Numbered from the stretch's first letter, positions 35,975 to 45,795 are shown. The stretch is DNA of 64,000 bases from Opitutia bacterium (GCA_002686835.1 NYYP01000006.1:57494-121493); one strand, 5' to 3'. The notes: generated by a model from the sequence alone, not told the origin. Numbers and translations: made by a program.

Positions 35975-36259
35975 TTATTTCTGAGCCAAGGCTATTTTCT
36001 TTGCCTTCTTGCTGGAGCAATTGCAGCCGTCTACTGAGACCTTGTCACCGGCTGCCAGTTTTGTGGGACATTCAAAACCATCCAGCTGAGTGCTACTGGA
36101 TACTTTAATCTGTTTTTCTCGCTTTCCTTGTTTGACGGTGAGCGTCTTGGAATCGGAATCAAAGCTGACTACCTTTCCATTGATTGTTTTGGCCGGACAA
36201 CCAGCAAAGACAGAAGCGGCAAAAAAGAAACTGGCTAGTGATAGGGTGATGAATTTCAT
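35975..36259 (-). CDS. Small secreted beta-rich protein
   Basis: 94 residues, signal peptide MKFITLSLASFFFAASVFA cleaved before GCPAK. The mature part has four cysteines (GCPA, GFECP, GCNC) in a short beta-barrel pattern like DUF5666/OB-type domains (INGKVVSFDSDSKTLTV, LAAGDKVSVDG). The CxC motif is suggestive of disulphides or metal binding. Convergent with the Mn importer. Not assigned to a named family. Confidence 0.65.
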   Translation of the reverse strand: MKFITLSLASFFFAASVFAGCPAKTINGKVVSFDSDSKTLTVKQGKREKQIKVSSSTQLDGFECPTKLAAGDKVSVDGCNCSSKKAKKIALAQK

Positions 36260-36357
36260 ATGTTAATTTTTTTTTTATTGTTGGATGATATATTATTTCC
36301 AATTCACAATTTTAAAATAGACAAGTAAGAAGTATTCAATTCTCGATATTTTTCTTT

Positions 36358-37542
36358 ATGCACATACGGCTACGATTTCTCAGGGTCTTTCTTTGCTGCT
36401 CTCTTTTTGCAGGAGCAATTATTCCTGCTCAATCTCACCCCATTCCCGACCTTCCTGTTTTTGGATTTTTCGAAAACAATGGATCAGCGAACATTATTTT
36501 GGAAATCGACCCACGGGCATTTTCGAAGGATCCCGAAGCGGAACCATTCCTCACATTTACTAGTTTTAAGGAAATGAACGCATCCGTCAGGCAGGGTTTA
36601 CTCCAAGAAGGAAAGAATCTTGTCGAGCAATCTCTCCAAGTAAGGATGAGATCACAGGATTGGTTTCTGCCAAATTTTGATTTTCAATTTAATGAAAAAT
36701 CCGATGATGAAAACAACGAGACAATTATTTTGATTCGGGCTTTTGCAGAATTAAGCCGTGAAAGAAATGACACTTACCAGATCCGTTCACTTGGGACCTC
36801 ATCCTTGGATTTAATATTTACCAATCAAATCAACGGTATTCCTCACCGGCGAGTAAATGTATTATTTCCGGGGGAGGAAAGTTTTGTGCTCAATTTGCCC
36901 ACCCTCAAAAACGATCAAGTTGAGATTAATGAACAGATGGAATCCTCTTCAAATTATGATTATGATAAATCCGGATCCAAGCATATAAAGAGCACTTTCC
37001 TGTCATTTGCCAGACAAGGATTTTTACATGTTTTACCATGGGGACTGGATCATATTCTTTTTGTATTGGGAATTTTCCTTCTGTCCCGAAAATGGAAACC
37101 ATTAGTTCTGCAGGTCTCGACATTTACCCTGGCACACACCATCACTTTGGGACTAGCCACCCTTGGATGGGTGTCTGTGCCATCATCCATCGTTGAACCA
37201 ATTATCGCCGCAAGCATCACCTTTGTGGCCCTGGAAAATATTTTTTTTCCTAAATACCGCACTCGCAGGCTCCTCCTTGTATTTTTCTTTGGCTTGATTC
37301 ATGGTCTTGGTTTTGCGGGGGCCCTTTCCGACCTGAATCTTGATCCATCTGTTCTCTTTGTCTCCCTCGTTGGATTTAACCTCGGGGTGGAGGGTGGCCA
37401 ACTTGCCGTTGTATTACTCTCTTTGGCTGGCGTTTTTCCCTTTCGTAATGAAGAAGCTTACCGAAAAAGAATCGTAATTCCTCTTTCTGTCGCGATTGCT
37501 GGAGTCGGCATTTACTGGACCATCGAAAGAATATTGGGTTAA
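36358..37542 (+). CDS. HupE/UreJ-family membrane protein
   Basis: 394 residues. Signal peptide (VFLCCSLFAGAIIPAQS), a ~190-residue periplasmic domain, then 6-7 membrane helices of the HupE/UreJ_2 family: GLDHILFVLGIFLL, FTLAHTITLGLA, IVEPIIAASITFVALEN and FGLIHGLGFAGAL contain the conserved His and acidic residues. HupE proteins transport nickel for hydrogenase or urease, but this longer family is widespread without those enzymes and its substrate is unknown; none lie in this window. Promoter presumably in the ~98 bases before it. Confidence 0.8.
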   Translation: MHIRLRFLRVFLCCSLFAGAIIPAQSHPIPDLPVFGFFENNGSANIILEIDPRAFSKDPEAEPFLTFTSFKEMNASVRQGLLQEGKNLVEQSLQVRMRSQDWFLPNFDFQFNEKSDDENNETIILIRAFAELSRERNDTYQIRSLGTSSLDLIFTNQINGIPHRRVNVLFPGEESFVLNLPTLKNDQVEINEQMESSSNYDYDKSGSKHIKSTFLSFARQGFLHVLPWGLDHILFVLGIFLLSRKWKPLVLQVSTFTLAHTITLGLATLGWVSVPSSIVEPIIAASITFVALENIFFPKYRTRRLLLVFFFGLIHGLGFAGALSDLNLDPSVLFVSLVGFNLGVEGGQLAVVLLSLAGVFPFRNEEAYRKRIVIPLSVAIAGVGIYWTIERILG

Positions 37543-37641
37543 TCTGCTCTTCACTCTCAAAATTTTAATTTTGGTTTTTTTAGTTTTTCTCCGTGCTTTT
37601 TAAATTTTTTGGAAGTAGGAATTACTTAATCTAATACAACC

Positions 37642-39825
37642 ATGACGACTCGCTTATCTTTATATCTTTGCGTTTCTTTGTTTCTTGCACCAAGCCTGCT
37701 CTTGGCCAGTGGCTTTCGACTTTCTGAAAATAATTTAAGAAAGGAAGTTGCATCTGTTAATGAAATTTTACGGAAGGAACATCAAATACGAAACATTACG
37801 CCTCCCCAAAAACTTCCTGTCAGCCTGCTGGTCCGCCGGGTTTATTTGTCCGCCGCTGGCAGGATTCCCAGTTTTACAGAAATCGATGCTCTTGAGCCCT
37901 TTGATCAACAAGAGCTGAAGATTAGCCTGATCGATCGATTGCTCCTGTCCAAGGCCTACGAAAGCCAGATGTTCAACTGGTGGGCCGATCATCTGCGGGC
38001 CAAAACCTATGTCATGGGTCAGGCCAACCAGGTCGGAGTGGGCTTTTTGTATGTAGACTGGTTGAAGTCCCAGGTCTCAAAAAATGTTCCGTTTGACGAG
38101 TTAGCCCGTAGCGTAATCGCATCTGAGGGTTACCCCTGGGAAAACGGGGCCGTCGGCTACTACCTGAGGGACGATGGCATGCCCTTGGAAAATATGTCCA
38201 ATACTGCAGAATTGTTTCTTGGTACCCAGTTGGTCTGTGCCCAGTGTCACAATCACCCCTTCGACAAATGGACGCAAATGGAATACTACCAAATGGCAGC
38301 CCACACTTACGGCGTAGTAACCCGTATGCAGGGAGGCATTTCTTCGGATCTTTACAAATTGGCTAAAGTAAAGTCCCAAGAAATGAATGGTATGCAAATG
38401 TCTTCCATGATGGCCAAAGGGGACACTAAGCAGAAGCGTGCCTTCCGCCAGTCTGTGCAGGATATGCTGCTACCCCTGCAATTCGGGGCCAAGCACAAAG
38501 ACCGTAAATTAAAGCTTCCACACGACTACAAATACGATGATGCAAAGCCCAAGCAGGTGGTTGGACCGGGTAAGATTTTTTCATTAACTGACAACCAGGA
38601 AGGAGAACCCGGCCTTGTGCAGCAATATGCAAAGTGGATGACCTCCCCGGAAAACCCGCGGTTTACGCGGGTAATTGTAAATCGTATGTGGAAAAAGGTT
38701 TTTGGCATCGGATTGGTCGAACCGACCAACGACTGGAAAGATGATACCGTTGCATCCATTCCACCCTTACTTGACCATCTTTCCGATTTAATGGTTCGCT
38801 TGGACTATGACTTACGCGAATTTCAACGGGTCTTGATGAATTTGGAAATTTTTGAACGGGAAGCATACGATAAGGAAATTGAACCCGGTAAACCCTATTA
38901 TTTTCCCGCCCCAACCCTTACCCGCATGTCTGCGGAACAACTTTGGGATTCCATTCTTTCCATCTTTGTACCCGACCTCGATAACCGGACAGTACAATAC
39001 GAAAATGACTTCCTTAGCCGTAAAAAGAAGAACTTCGATAAATACCTGAACACAGTTCAAAACCTGAGCACGGAAGAACTCTTAAATTTGGTCTTGGAAG
39101 GACAGGAAATCACTCTATCCATTCAGCAAGAAATTAATGAATTAAGTGCTAAAATCAAGGAGGCTTCCCGTGAGGATAACCGTAAGGGACTGGGCGAACT
39201 CAAGGGCAGACTTAACAAAAAGCGAGATCAACAAAGAACCGCAATCGCCCAATTGATCATGGGAGAAGACTTCAATGTCACCCCCATGTACAAGAACTTT
39301 GCCCCTAAGCCCAAAAGACCGCTCACTCATGAGGAAAAGATCTTCCCCCATCATTTGCGACGGGCATCAGAACATATTTCACCCACAGGAGCCGACCATT
39401 TTCTCAGAGAGTTCGGCCAATCTGACCGTAACTTGATTGAAAACGGACGCAGGGACGCTTCGGTACCACAAGCACTCAATCTATTAAACAATAACATGCG
39501 CAATCGCTTGTCGGACAAAAACTCTGTCTTGGGCAAAAAAGTGATGAGCTTACAGACCGTGGAAGCGAAAATTCAGGCAATTTATTTGGGAACCTTACAG
39601 CGCCCGCCCACAAATGAAGAATTGTCCCTTTGCAAACAAACCTTCGAATTTCCCGATCCTGCTGTCCTGCAAAAGCCAAATTTACAAAATAACACCAAGA
39701 AAGATGCGAAGATGCTCAAGGATTGGGAGAAAAGAAAACAGCACTATTACAATAAAGTACACGACGAATTACGACATTTAGCCTGGGCTCTGCTCAACAC
39801 CCGGGAATTTTCCTTTATCCAATAA
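37642..39825 (+). CDS. DUF1549/DUF1553 protein with a CxxCH motif
   Basis: 727 residues with signal peptide. The DUF1549 domain begins with LLVRRVYLSAAGRIPSFTE; CAQCHNHPFDKW is its cytochrome-c-like CxxCH motif. The DUF1553 domain follows from ~330 (PRFTRVIVNRMWKKVFGIGLVEPTNDW). In Planctomycetes and Verrucomicrobia these proteins sit next to DUF1501 proteins; they are exported and probably act on polysaccharide or sulfated glycan degradation products. Ends 7 bases before the DUF1501 gene. Confidence 0.9.
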   Translation: MTTRLSLYLCVSLFLAPSLLLASGFRLSENNLRKEVASVNEILRKEHQIRNITPPQKLPVSLLVRRVYLSAAGRIPSFTEIDALEPFDQQELKISLIDRLLLSKAYESQMFNWWADHLRAKTYVMGQANQVGVGFLYVDWLKSQVSKNVPFDELARSVIASEGYPWENGAVGYYLRDDGMPLENMSNTAELFLGTQLVCAQCHNHPFDKWTQMEYYQMAAHTYGVVTRMQGGISSDLYKLAKVKSQEMNGMQMSSMMAKGDTKQKRAFRQSVQDMLLPLQFGAKHKDRKLKLPHDYKYDDAKPKQVVGPGKIFSLTDNQEGEPGLVQQYAKWMTSPENPRFTRVIVNRMWKKVFGIGLVEPTNDWKDDTVASIPPLLDHLSDLMVRLDYDLREFQRVLMNLEIFEREAYDKEIEPGKPYYFPAPTLTRMSAEQLWDSILSIFVPDLDNRTVQYENDFLSRKKKNFDKYLNTVQNLSTEELLNLVLEGQEITLSIQQEINELSAKIKEASREDNRKGLGELKGRLNKKRDQQRTAIAQLIMGEDFNVTPMYKNFAPKPKRPLTHEEKIFPHHLRRASEHISPTGADHFLREFGQSDRNLIENGRRDASVPQALNLLNNNMRNRLSDKNSVLGKKVMSLQTVEAKIQAIYLGTLQRPPTNEELSLCKQTFEFPDPAVLQKPNLQNNTKKDAKMLKDWEKRKQHYYNKVHDELRHLAWALLNTREFSFIQ

Positions 39826-39832
39826 GAACGCC

Positions 39833-41128
39833 ATGAAAAATCACTTTTCTTCCCATTCCGAACTTAACCGCCGGGCGTATCTCAGCATGGCAGCCAAGGG
39901 TTTCCTTGGAGTGAGCATCCTCCCATGGGCATCTTCCTCAAAACTACAGGCAGCCGGTCTTGGCCTTAACCGACCTGTAAATTATGCCCCCAAAGCGAAA
40001 AATGTAATTTATCTGTACATGTCTGGAGGAATGAGCCATCTCGATACCTTTGATCCGAAAACCACCGCTGTCAGGGGCCCGATGGAATCAATTTCGACGA
40101 AAACAGATGGCATGATACTGGCACAGACATTACCGCTTGTCGCCAATCATAGCGACAAGATTGCCGTGATCAGAGGGCTGACTTCAACCAAGGGTGCCCA
40201 CGAGCAGGGCAATTATTTTATGCATACCAGCTACGACAAACGGGGAACCATTGTCCATCCAAGTATGGGCTCCTGGCTTACTCGCTTGGACGGTCGCTTC
40301 AACCCCACCCTGCCAGGTGCAGTAGTCGTGGGAACGGGCAACCAGCACCCCCTCGCCGGATTTCTCCCCTCTTCCCACCAACCCCTGAAAATTGGAAGGC
40401 CAGATAAGGGATTAATGAACTGCGAGCACCGCGGGCTTACCGAATGGAAATTCAACCGCAATTTGGAATTGTCCAAAAAACTGGATCGTTCCTTTGTGGA
40501 AAAGTACGATTTGGCCAAAGTCAGATCCTATGCCGACATGTACGAGGATGCAGTTCGCTTGATGCGAAGTAAGGATCTTGACGCCTTTGACATTGGCAAA
40601 GAGCCCAAAGAGATAAGGGAAGAATACGGCAAGGACAACTTTGGACAAGGTGTGTTACTTGCACGCAGATTGGTGGAAAAGCAAGTACGATTCGTTGAGG
40701 TTCAATTGGGTGGCTGGGACACGCACCAAAGTAACTACGACCGGGTCTCCGAGCGTTGCGACATTTTAGATCAGGCACTCTCAGCACTGCTCAATGATCT
40801 CCACAATCGGGGTATGCTTGAGGAAACATTGGTGGTGGTGGCCACCGAGTTCGGCCGCACACCCGACTACAATGTAAACGACGGTAGAGATCATTACCCC
40901 AAAGCCTTCTCCTGCATGCTTGCCGGAGGCGGTATCCGTGGCGGCCAGGTGTGGGGATCTACCGATGACGAAGGCCGTGAAGTTGTCGAAGGATCCACCC
41001 AGATTCCTGATTTCAATGCTACCATCGCCTATGCACTCGGACTCCCCCTGGACGAGATTGTTTACTCTCCTTCACGTAGACCGTTCACCCTATCCGATAA
41101 AGGCCAGCCTCTTACTCAACTGTTTTAG
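39833..41128 (+). CDS. DUF1501 family protein, Tat-like signal
   Basis: 431 residues, alkaline-phosphatase/sulfatase-like fold. Twin-arginine-like N-terminus NRRAYLSMAAKGFLG. Family segments: KNVIYLYMSGGMSHLDTFDPK, IAVIRGLTSTKGAHEQGNY, VEVQLGGWDTHQSNYD, VVATEFGRTPDYN with GRDHYPKAFS. The metal-ligand His/Asp positions of the fold are present. Partner of the upstream DUF1549/DUF1553 protein. Confidence 0.9.
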   Translation: MKNHFSSHSELNRRAYLSMAAKGFLGVSILPWASSSKLQAAGLGLNRPVNYAPKAKNVIYLYMSGGMSHLDTFDPKTTAVRGPMESISTKTDGMILAQTLPLVANHSDKIAVIRGLTSTKGAHEQGNYFMHTSYDKRGTIVHPSMGSWLTRLDGRFNPTLPGAVVVGTGNQHPLAGFLPSSHQPLKIGRPDKGLMNCEHRGLTEWKFNRNLELSKKLDRSFVEKYDLAKVRSYADMYEDAVRLMRSKDLDAFDIGKEPKEIREEYGKDNFGQGVLLARRLVEKQVRFVEVQLGGWDTHQSNYDRVSERCDILDQALSALLNDLHNRGMLEETLVVVATEFGRTPDYNVNDGRDHYPKAFSCMLAGGGIRGGQVWGSTDDEGREVVEGSTQIPDFNATIAYALGLPLDEIVYSPSRRPFTLSDKGQPLTQLF

Positions 41129-41154
41129 TCAATTTTAACCAGTAAATTTTTTCG

Positions 41155-42297
41155 GTGTCAGGAGGGTTGTATATCCGTAATTTCCCGAAAGATTGTTTTT
41201 CATTCTCCAGCAGGGGATTTTTTCTTTGCTTTGTCTTGCACTCAGCTATTTTTGCTGTCGGTCTTATTGGTGAGGGCTTTCATGTGTACTCCCCCAGTTC
41301 CAAAGAAAAAAGTCTCTGGGTAGTCAAGGCAACTCCTCATCAAGAAAGCCTCAAACTCATGGTTGATGAAAAGGTGGAGCTAGACTTCCCCGGTCGGGTT
41401 ATCACTGCACACCCCACCAAACCAATTCTCTATGTTACAGCTACTCATGGGGAGCCTGGTAAGGTACCCGGTGCTGTTATATTCCTAAATCAGAATGGTT
41501 CCTACAAAAGCCACCAAAGGATAAATTTTAATGACGGGGCTTGCTTCCTCAGTCTGGACAAAGAGAACAGGCACCTTCTGGGAGTCAGCTACGGGAATGG
41601 GAGGCTCAATGTATATTCACTGGACAATGAAGGAATGCCTGGGAAGACCGTCACCACCGTGGACGAAGGAAAACCTCAAGCTCATTGTGTTCTCCTTCCT
41701 CCCGACGGGAAGAATATCTACATTCCTTATGTAAAAAGTAACCTCGCCATTTTGCAGTACTCCTACAACGGCAAAACTGGTAAACTTAACCCACTTGAAC
41801 CCAAAGACGCTAAGCCCCCTATGGGCTCAGGTCCCCGCCATATGGCTTACCACCCCACCCTCCCAATGGTGTACTTCAGCAACGAACAGGGAGTTGGGCT
41901 ATCTACCTACCGCCGGGAACCCAATGGACAGCTGAAGATTGAACAGGACATCAGTATTTTGCCGCCAGGAATATCCAAGATCGGCCTAAGTGCCTCGGAT
42001 CTCCTCATTACCCCGAATGGAAAATTTCTGTTTGCCGGTTTACGAGGACACAGTCAGAACTTCGATCATATATCTCGATACCAGATACTGGAAAACGGGA
42101 TGGCCGAATTTTTAGGCCTGACCAAGGCCGACAAAACTCCCTGGGGACTAACGCTCTCACCTGATGGAAAATTTTTGCTCGTCACCGCCACTACCGGAGC
42201 CAGTCTCTGTGCCTATCGAATTTCAAAATCCGGAAAACTCAAGAAAGTGGCGTCGCTTGCCTGGGATCCCAAAATGTCAGATTTGGTCACTCGATAA
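41155..42297 (+). CDS. Secreted seven-bladed beta-propeller (6-phosphogluconolactonase-like)
   Basis: 380 residues at most. Family: lactonase/beta-propeller (PF10282). Repeating blades contain PLDP/GxxP-type segments such as LLPPDGKNIYIPYVKSNLAI, RHMAYHPTLPMVYFSNEQG and LSPDGKFLLVTATT. The start is uncertain: GTG at 41155 gives a 60-residue head with a hydrophobic stretch (FFLCFVLHSAIFAVGLIG) that could be a signal. Follows the DUF1501 gene. Substrate uncertain. Confidence 0.75.
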   Translation: MSGGLYIRNFPKDCFSFSSRGFFLCFVLHSAIFAVGLIGEGFHVYSPSSKEKSLWVVKATPHQESLKLMVDEKVELDFPGRVITAHPTKPILYVTATHGEPGKVPGAVIFLNQNGSYKSHQRINFNDGACFLSLDKENRHLLGVSYGNGRLNVYSLDNEGMPGKTVTTVDEGKPQAHCVLLPPDGKNIYIPYVKSNLAILQYSYNGKTGKLNPLEPKDAKPPMGSGPRHMAYHPTLPMVYFSNEQGVGLSTYRREPNGQLKIEQDISILPPGISKIGLSASDLLITPNGKFLFAGLRGHSQNFDHISRYQILENGMAEFLGLTKADKTPWGLTLSPDGKFLLVTATTGASLCAYRISKSGKLKKVASLAWDPKMSDLVTR

Positions 42298-42475
42298 TCC
42301 TAGAACAATAAGCCTGAATTGCTTTTATATCACTTCGACTAATGCTTTGCTTTTTTTCAAAGGTTGATCATGCCAGATTACATATTTACCTAAATTGGGT
42401 GGGGTTTAAGCTCGATCTATTGCTCGGTCGATTATATTAACTGTAACTTTTAACCTTAAAATCCAACCTATCAAA

Positions 42476-43075
42476 ATGAAGTATTTCGCCATCATCGCGC
42501 TCTTGCTTCCCATCATCGTGACAGCAGCCAACTCAACTTCCTCCTCCACTGAAAATGTCATCGTTATCGAGCTAAAGGATGGCCCCGTGGTCATCGAAAC
42601 CTATCCGGATGTGGCCCCCAAACATGTCCAGCGCATTGAAAAGCTCGCCAAGGAAGGCAAATACGACGGTGTTGCCTTTCACCGTGTAATTGATGGATTT
42701 ATGGCTCAGACCGGTGATGTGGAATTCGGCAATGTCAAAGATTTCAGCGATTTTCGCGTAGGTACAGGAGGGTCTGACCTGCCTGACCTCCAGGAAGAAT
42801 TTAATGACAAAAAACATGTTCGCGGAACATGCTCGATGGCCCGCTCATCCAGCCCCAACAGTGCCAACAGTCAATTCTTTATCTGTTTTGAGCCCGCTCC
42901 TTTTCTAGACCGCCAATATACGGTCTGGGGTCAGGTGATCGAGGGCATGGAAAATGTAGACAAAATCAAAATGGGATCCAGCCGGGACAATGGCTCAGTT
43001 ACCGACCCGGACCATATGATTAAAGTTAGCGTGGGTAAACCAGAAGCAGAGGATAAAGATTCGGAGAAAAAGTAA
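42476..43075 (+). CDS. Periplasmic cyclophilin-type peptidyl-prolyl isomerase
   Basis: 199 residues with signal peptide (YFAIIALLLPIIVTAANS). Cyclophilin signature FHRVIDGFMAQTGD with active-site Arg, NSQFFICFEPAPFLDRQYTVWG and VIEGMENVDKI. C-terminal tail is charged. Catalyses proline isomerisation of exported proteins. The 178 bases upstream are AT-rich and hold no gene. Confidence 0.92.
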   Translation: MKYFAIIALLLPIIVTAANSTSSSTENVIVIELKDGPVVIETYPDVAPKHVQRIEKLAKEGKYDGVAFHRVIDGFMAQTGDVEFGNVKDFSDFRVGTGGSDLPDLQEEFNDKKHVRGTCSMARSSSPNSANSQFFICFEPAPFLDRQYTVWGQVIEGMENVDKIKMGSSRDNGSVTDPDHMIKVSVGKPEAEDKDSEKK

Positions 43076-43076
43076 T

Positions 43077-43124
43077 TTCACCGAGGATGGGAAATTTCTC
43101 CCATTACTTATTGGTCTTGGTGAA
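43077..43124. terminator. Possible terminator hairpin between convergent genes
   Basis: An imperfect long stem pairs TTCACC (43077-43082) with GGTGAA (43119-43124) and encloses a clean inner hairpin ATGGGA-AATTTC-TCCCAT (43087-43104). It spans the stop regions of the cyclophilin and DUF3299 genes. There is no long T run, so function as a terminator is uncertain. Confidence 0.3.
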
Positions 43125-43884
43125 TCATTTCATCACACTCCACATGGTATAGGCCAACAAAGAACTCCTGATCCCAGCGCTCCTCCACCGTAAGGTTTCC
43201 CAAAACGCGGACCACTCGATCCATTGCCACATCAACGCCCCTCTCGGAACGAACAACCAACCAACCGTTTGCCTCCGGAGCCTGCCCAAAACAACAGCTC
43301 AACTGGTCCGGCATGAGTAAAAATTCTTCGACTATGTTTTGCTCGTTGACCACGGTGGGCACCATAAACCCTTCAATCGCCACTTTTTTTCCCGAAAGGT
43401 TGCGTACATTCCGAGGTACACGGGATGCATAAGCAGAAAAATCAAAGGCCAGTCCGTCAGACTCCCAATCAATCTCATAGGGAAATTCAGTCAGCATGGA
43501 ATAAGTAATCATTTCATATCCTCCACTTGGGTCATGAGGGGGTAGGTTGTTTACAATGGGTAATGACTGGTTTCCCTCCGACCCGAGCAAGGTCTTTCCA
43601 AGAATGATTTCTCCCTCAATAATCGTACTTTGCCCATTGTCTGTGGCATTCTGCTCAACAACTTCTACGATATCAGATGACACCGTATTTTTGGGGTCTA
43701 ATATTGGCTCGCCAATTAATGGTTCGCCGACCTCCAAAAATTCAAAGCTTTCATCTGCATACTTCGGGTCTTGTGAGCATGAAAAGAGTACCAACATGCT
43801 GGATAAGAAGATAATCCTGAAAAAATCAATTAAACGGTTAGAGGGGCACTTTACTGGATTGGTCGCTCGTTTCATTTTACCCAT
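43108..43884 (-). CDS. DUF3299 lipoprotein
   Basis: 258 residues at most (start 43884, or ATG at 43875). Lipobox LVLFSCSQ after a hydrophobic helix. A ~100-residue acidic linker precedes the DUF3299 domain, seen in VAIEGFMVPTVVNEQ, VEEFLLMPDQLSCC, and GWLVV. The second Cys cluster CC replaces the family's usual single Cys. The permease gene overlaps its start by 8 bases. Similar ATPase/permease/DUF3299 trios occur in other bacteria; a role in envelope metal or protein trafficking is inferred only. Confidence 0.8.
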   Translation of the reverse strand: MGKMKRATNPVKCPSNRLIDFFRIIFLSSMLVLFSCSQDPKYADESFEFLEVGEPLIGEPILDPKNTVSSDIVEVVEQNATDNGQSTIIEGEIILGKTLLGSEGNQSLPIVNNLPPHDPSGGYEMITYSMLTEFPYEIDWESDGLAFDFSAYASRVPRNVRNLSGKKVAIEGFMVPTVVNEQNIVEEFLLMPDQLSCCFGQAPEANGWLVVRSERGVDVAMDRVVRVLGNLTVEERWDQEFFVGLYHVECDEMIHQDQ

Positions 43885-45091
43885 GAGGATTTAAAGAGTC
43901 CTGCAAACTGGACCGGTAAAGTTTGCGGGCAGGCAACCAAGCACTTACTAGGCCCAACACAAGGATTCCTCCACCAGTTAACCATGCGACCTCATCGAGT
44001 ATGGGAAGTCCCATGCTTACTCCCATTTGTAAACGAATGAGAGAAGAAAAGGCTTGGGACAAAACCAGAAAAACCACCAAAGAGCCCAACGCACCCATCA
44101 AACAAATTAGGATGGACTGCCAAAGAATTGACCCTGTGACCACCGCCCGACTGGCTCCCATACAACGAAGCACCGCGAATTCCCGCCTTCTCTCATGCAT
44201 GGTTGAGCGAAGTGTTACCAGGATAATCAAACCACCGACAATTGCCATTAACAAAGCAAGGCCAGCAATAGTGTTTTCTAACCAGGCAAATCGATTAAAG
44301 AATGAGGAAAGAATGGCAGGAACCGGCCAGGCAAATGTCGCCTGATCCCCCTGTTTATTATACTTAACATCGAGGGCCAAGCCCGAAGAACCCTTGAGAT
44401 TGAGTAACACCCCACTTATGGAATTGGAGGCGGAAGGGTCATGACCTTCCATCATTTGCACACCCTTAAGAGGTATCCAAATGACTTGATCTACCGGTGT
44501 GCCTGTTGATTCAAGAATACCCACTACCAGATAGATGTCAGCGTGCTTCGTTTCCGGATTGTATTCAAGCCCATGATAAGGATGAAAACGGTCTCCAATC
44601 TTCAGGCCGATCTCCTCTGCCACTTGTGCACCCACAATCGCTTCCTTGGCAGCCTCAGAAAAGATTCTTCCAGGTAAATGGACCTGAAAATTTTTGCCTG
44701 GTTTCCATTGGTGTTGAAGGAATAAATCCGGAGTGGTCCCTACGATGCGATACCCCAAATAATTATCTCCCAGGGCAAAGGGATAGGCTTCGGAAACACC
44801 TGGATGCTTGCGAATGGTTTCGTACTGTTCCCAATCAAGATTTCCGGGAGAATTTTCAATGTGGAACAAGGCATTAAGCACAAGTTGCAGTTGCGACCCC
44901 CTTGCCCCGAGCACAGCATCAAATCCAGCCGCAGACTGAGCAAAAGCCAGGTTCACCGATTGCTTGGTTTTCCATGCCCCTAAAAACAAACCTCCCGAAA
45001 GGGAAACTGTAAAGATCGCAACCAGACTGGTGAGTAAATTTTGTCTTAATGCCCGCCAGGCGAGACGAAACGAAATATTTATTGTAGCCAT
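43877..45091 (-). CDS. FtsX-like ABC transporter permease (LolC/MacB type)
   Basis: 404 residues from the ATG at 45091; a longer frame would run into the upstream ATPase. MacB-type topology: one N-terminal helix (LLTSLVAIFTVSLSGGLFLG), a ~230-residue periplasmic domain and three C-terminal helices in the FtsX domain (IAGLALLMAIVGGLIILVTL, LICLMGALGSLVVFLVLS, GGGILVLGLVSAW). Partners the LolD-like ATPase; with DUF3299 lipoprotein it likely moves a substrate from the inner membrane. Confidence 0.88.
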   Translation of the reverse strand: MATINISFRLAWRALRQNLLTSLVAIFTVSLSGGLFLGAWKTKQSVNLAFAQSAAGFDAVLGARGSQLQLVLNALFHIENSPGNLDWEQYETIRKHPGVSEAYPFALGDNYLGYRIVGTTPDLFLQHQWKPGKNFQVHLPGRIFSEAAKEAIVGAQVAEEIGLKIGDRFHPYHGLEYNPETKHADIYLVVGILESTGTPVDQVIWIPLKGVQMMEGHDPSASNSISGVLLNLKGSSGLALDVKYNKQGDQATFAWPVPAILSSFFNRFAWLENTIAGLALLMAIVGGLIILVTLRSTMHERRREFAVLRCMGASRAVVTGSILWQSILICLMGALGSLVVFLVLSQAFSSLIRLQMGVSMGLPILDEVAWLTGGGILVLGLVSAWLPARKLYRSSLQDSLNPHG

Positions 45092-45099
45092 GATCCAGA

Positions 45100-45795
45100 T
45101 CAATGATGGTCTGCCACAACCTGCTGTTCCTTCTTCACTTGGTTTAATTCCTCCCAATCAATGCCCGTTTCAAATTGATCAATTACCCGGGGGTCATGAC
45201 TCACTAAAATCAGCGAGCTTCCCCATTGCTGACATAGAGAACGGAGTATACCAAGTGAACGGTCGGTATTTGCCGGATCGAGATTGCCAGTCGGTTCATC
45301 TGCCAGGACTATTTTTGGACGGTTCACCAATGCCCGTGCAATTGCAACTCTCTGTTGCTGACCAATAGAGAGTTGGTTGGGGCGATGATCCCTGCGGTCC
45401 TCCAGGCCCACGGCTTCTAATAATGCTTGGGCTCTGTCAATATCATGCAGACCATTTACACTCATGGCCAGGGTAAGATTTTCCAGGCAACTGAAACCAC
45501 TAAGCAAGTTAAAGGATTGAAAGACATACCCAATCTTTCCCGCCCGTAATTGATCTCTCTTAGACTCACTCAGCAAATGTAATAAATGTCCATCTACTGA
45601 AATTTCTCCAGCATCTGCACAGAGCACACCGGCAAGTAAATGAAGAAATGTAGTCTTGCCACTCCCACTAGCTCCCTGCAAAGCAACCTGCTCTTTTTCT
45701 TCGAGACAAAATTTTGGAATATGTAAAACGGGATCAATCACTCCTGCTGGGGAATGAAAGGATTTTTTTAAATTTTCTACTGTGATCAAAGGCAT
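45100..45795 (-). CDS. LolD/MacB-like ABC ATPase
   Basis: 231 residues. Walker A GASGSGKTT, signature LSIGQQQRVAIARAL (Ile in place of the usual Gly at the second position), Walker B IVLADEPTGNLD, His switch LVSHDPRV. Typical of LolD/FtsE-type exporters that serve FtsX permeases. Eight bases upstream of the permease start. Confidence 0.92.
   Translation of the reverse strand: MPLITVENLKKSFHSPAGVIDPVLHIPKFCLEEKEQVALQGASGSGKTTFLHLLAGVLCADAGEISVDGHLLHLLSESKRDQLRAGKIGYVFQSFNLLSGFSCLENLTLAMSVNGLHDIDRAQALLEAVGLEDRRDHRPNQLSIGQQQRVAIARALVNRPKIVLADEPTGNLDPANTDRSLGILRSLCQQWGSSLILVSHDPRVIDQFETGIDWEELNQVKKEQQVVADHH

Noticed and set aside
37558-37573. CAAAAT-TTTA-ATTTTG with a T-rich tail after the HupE-like gene
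   Set aside because: AT-only six-base stem is too weak to call a terminator.
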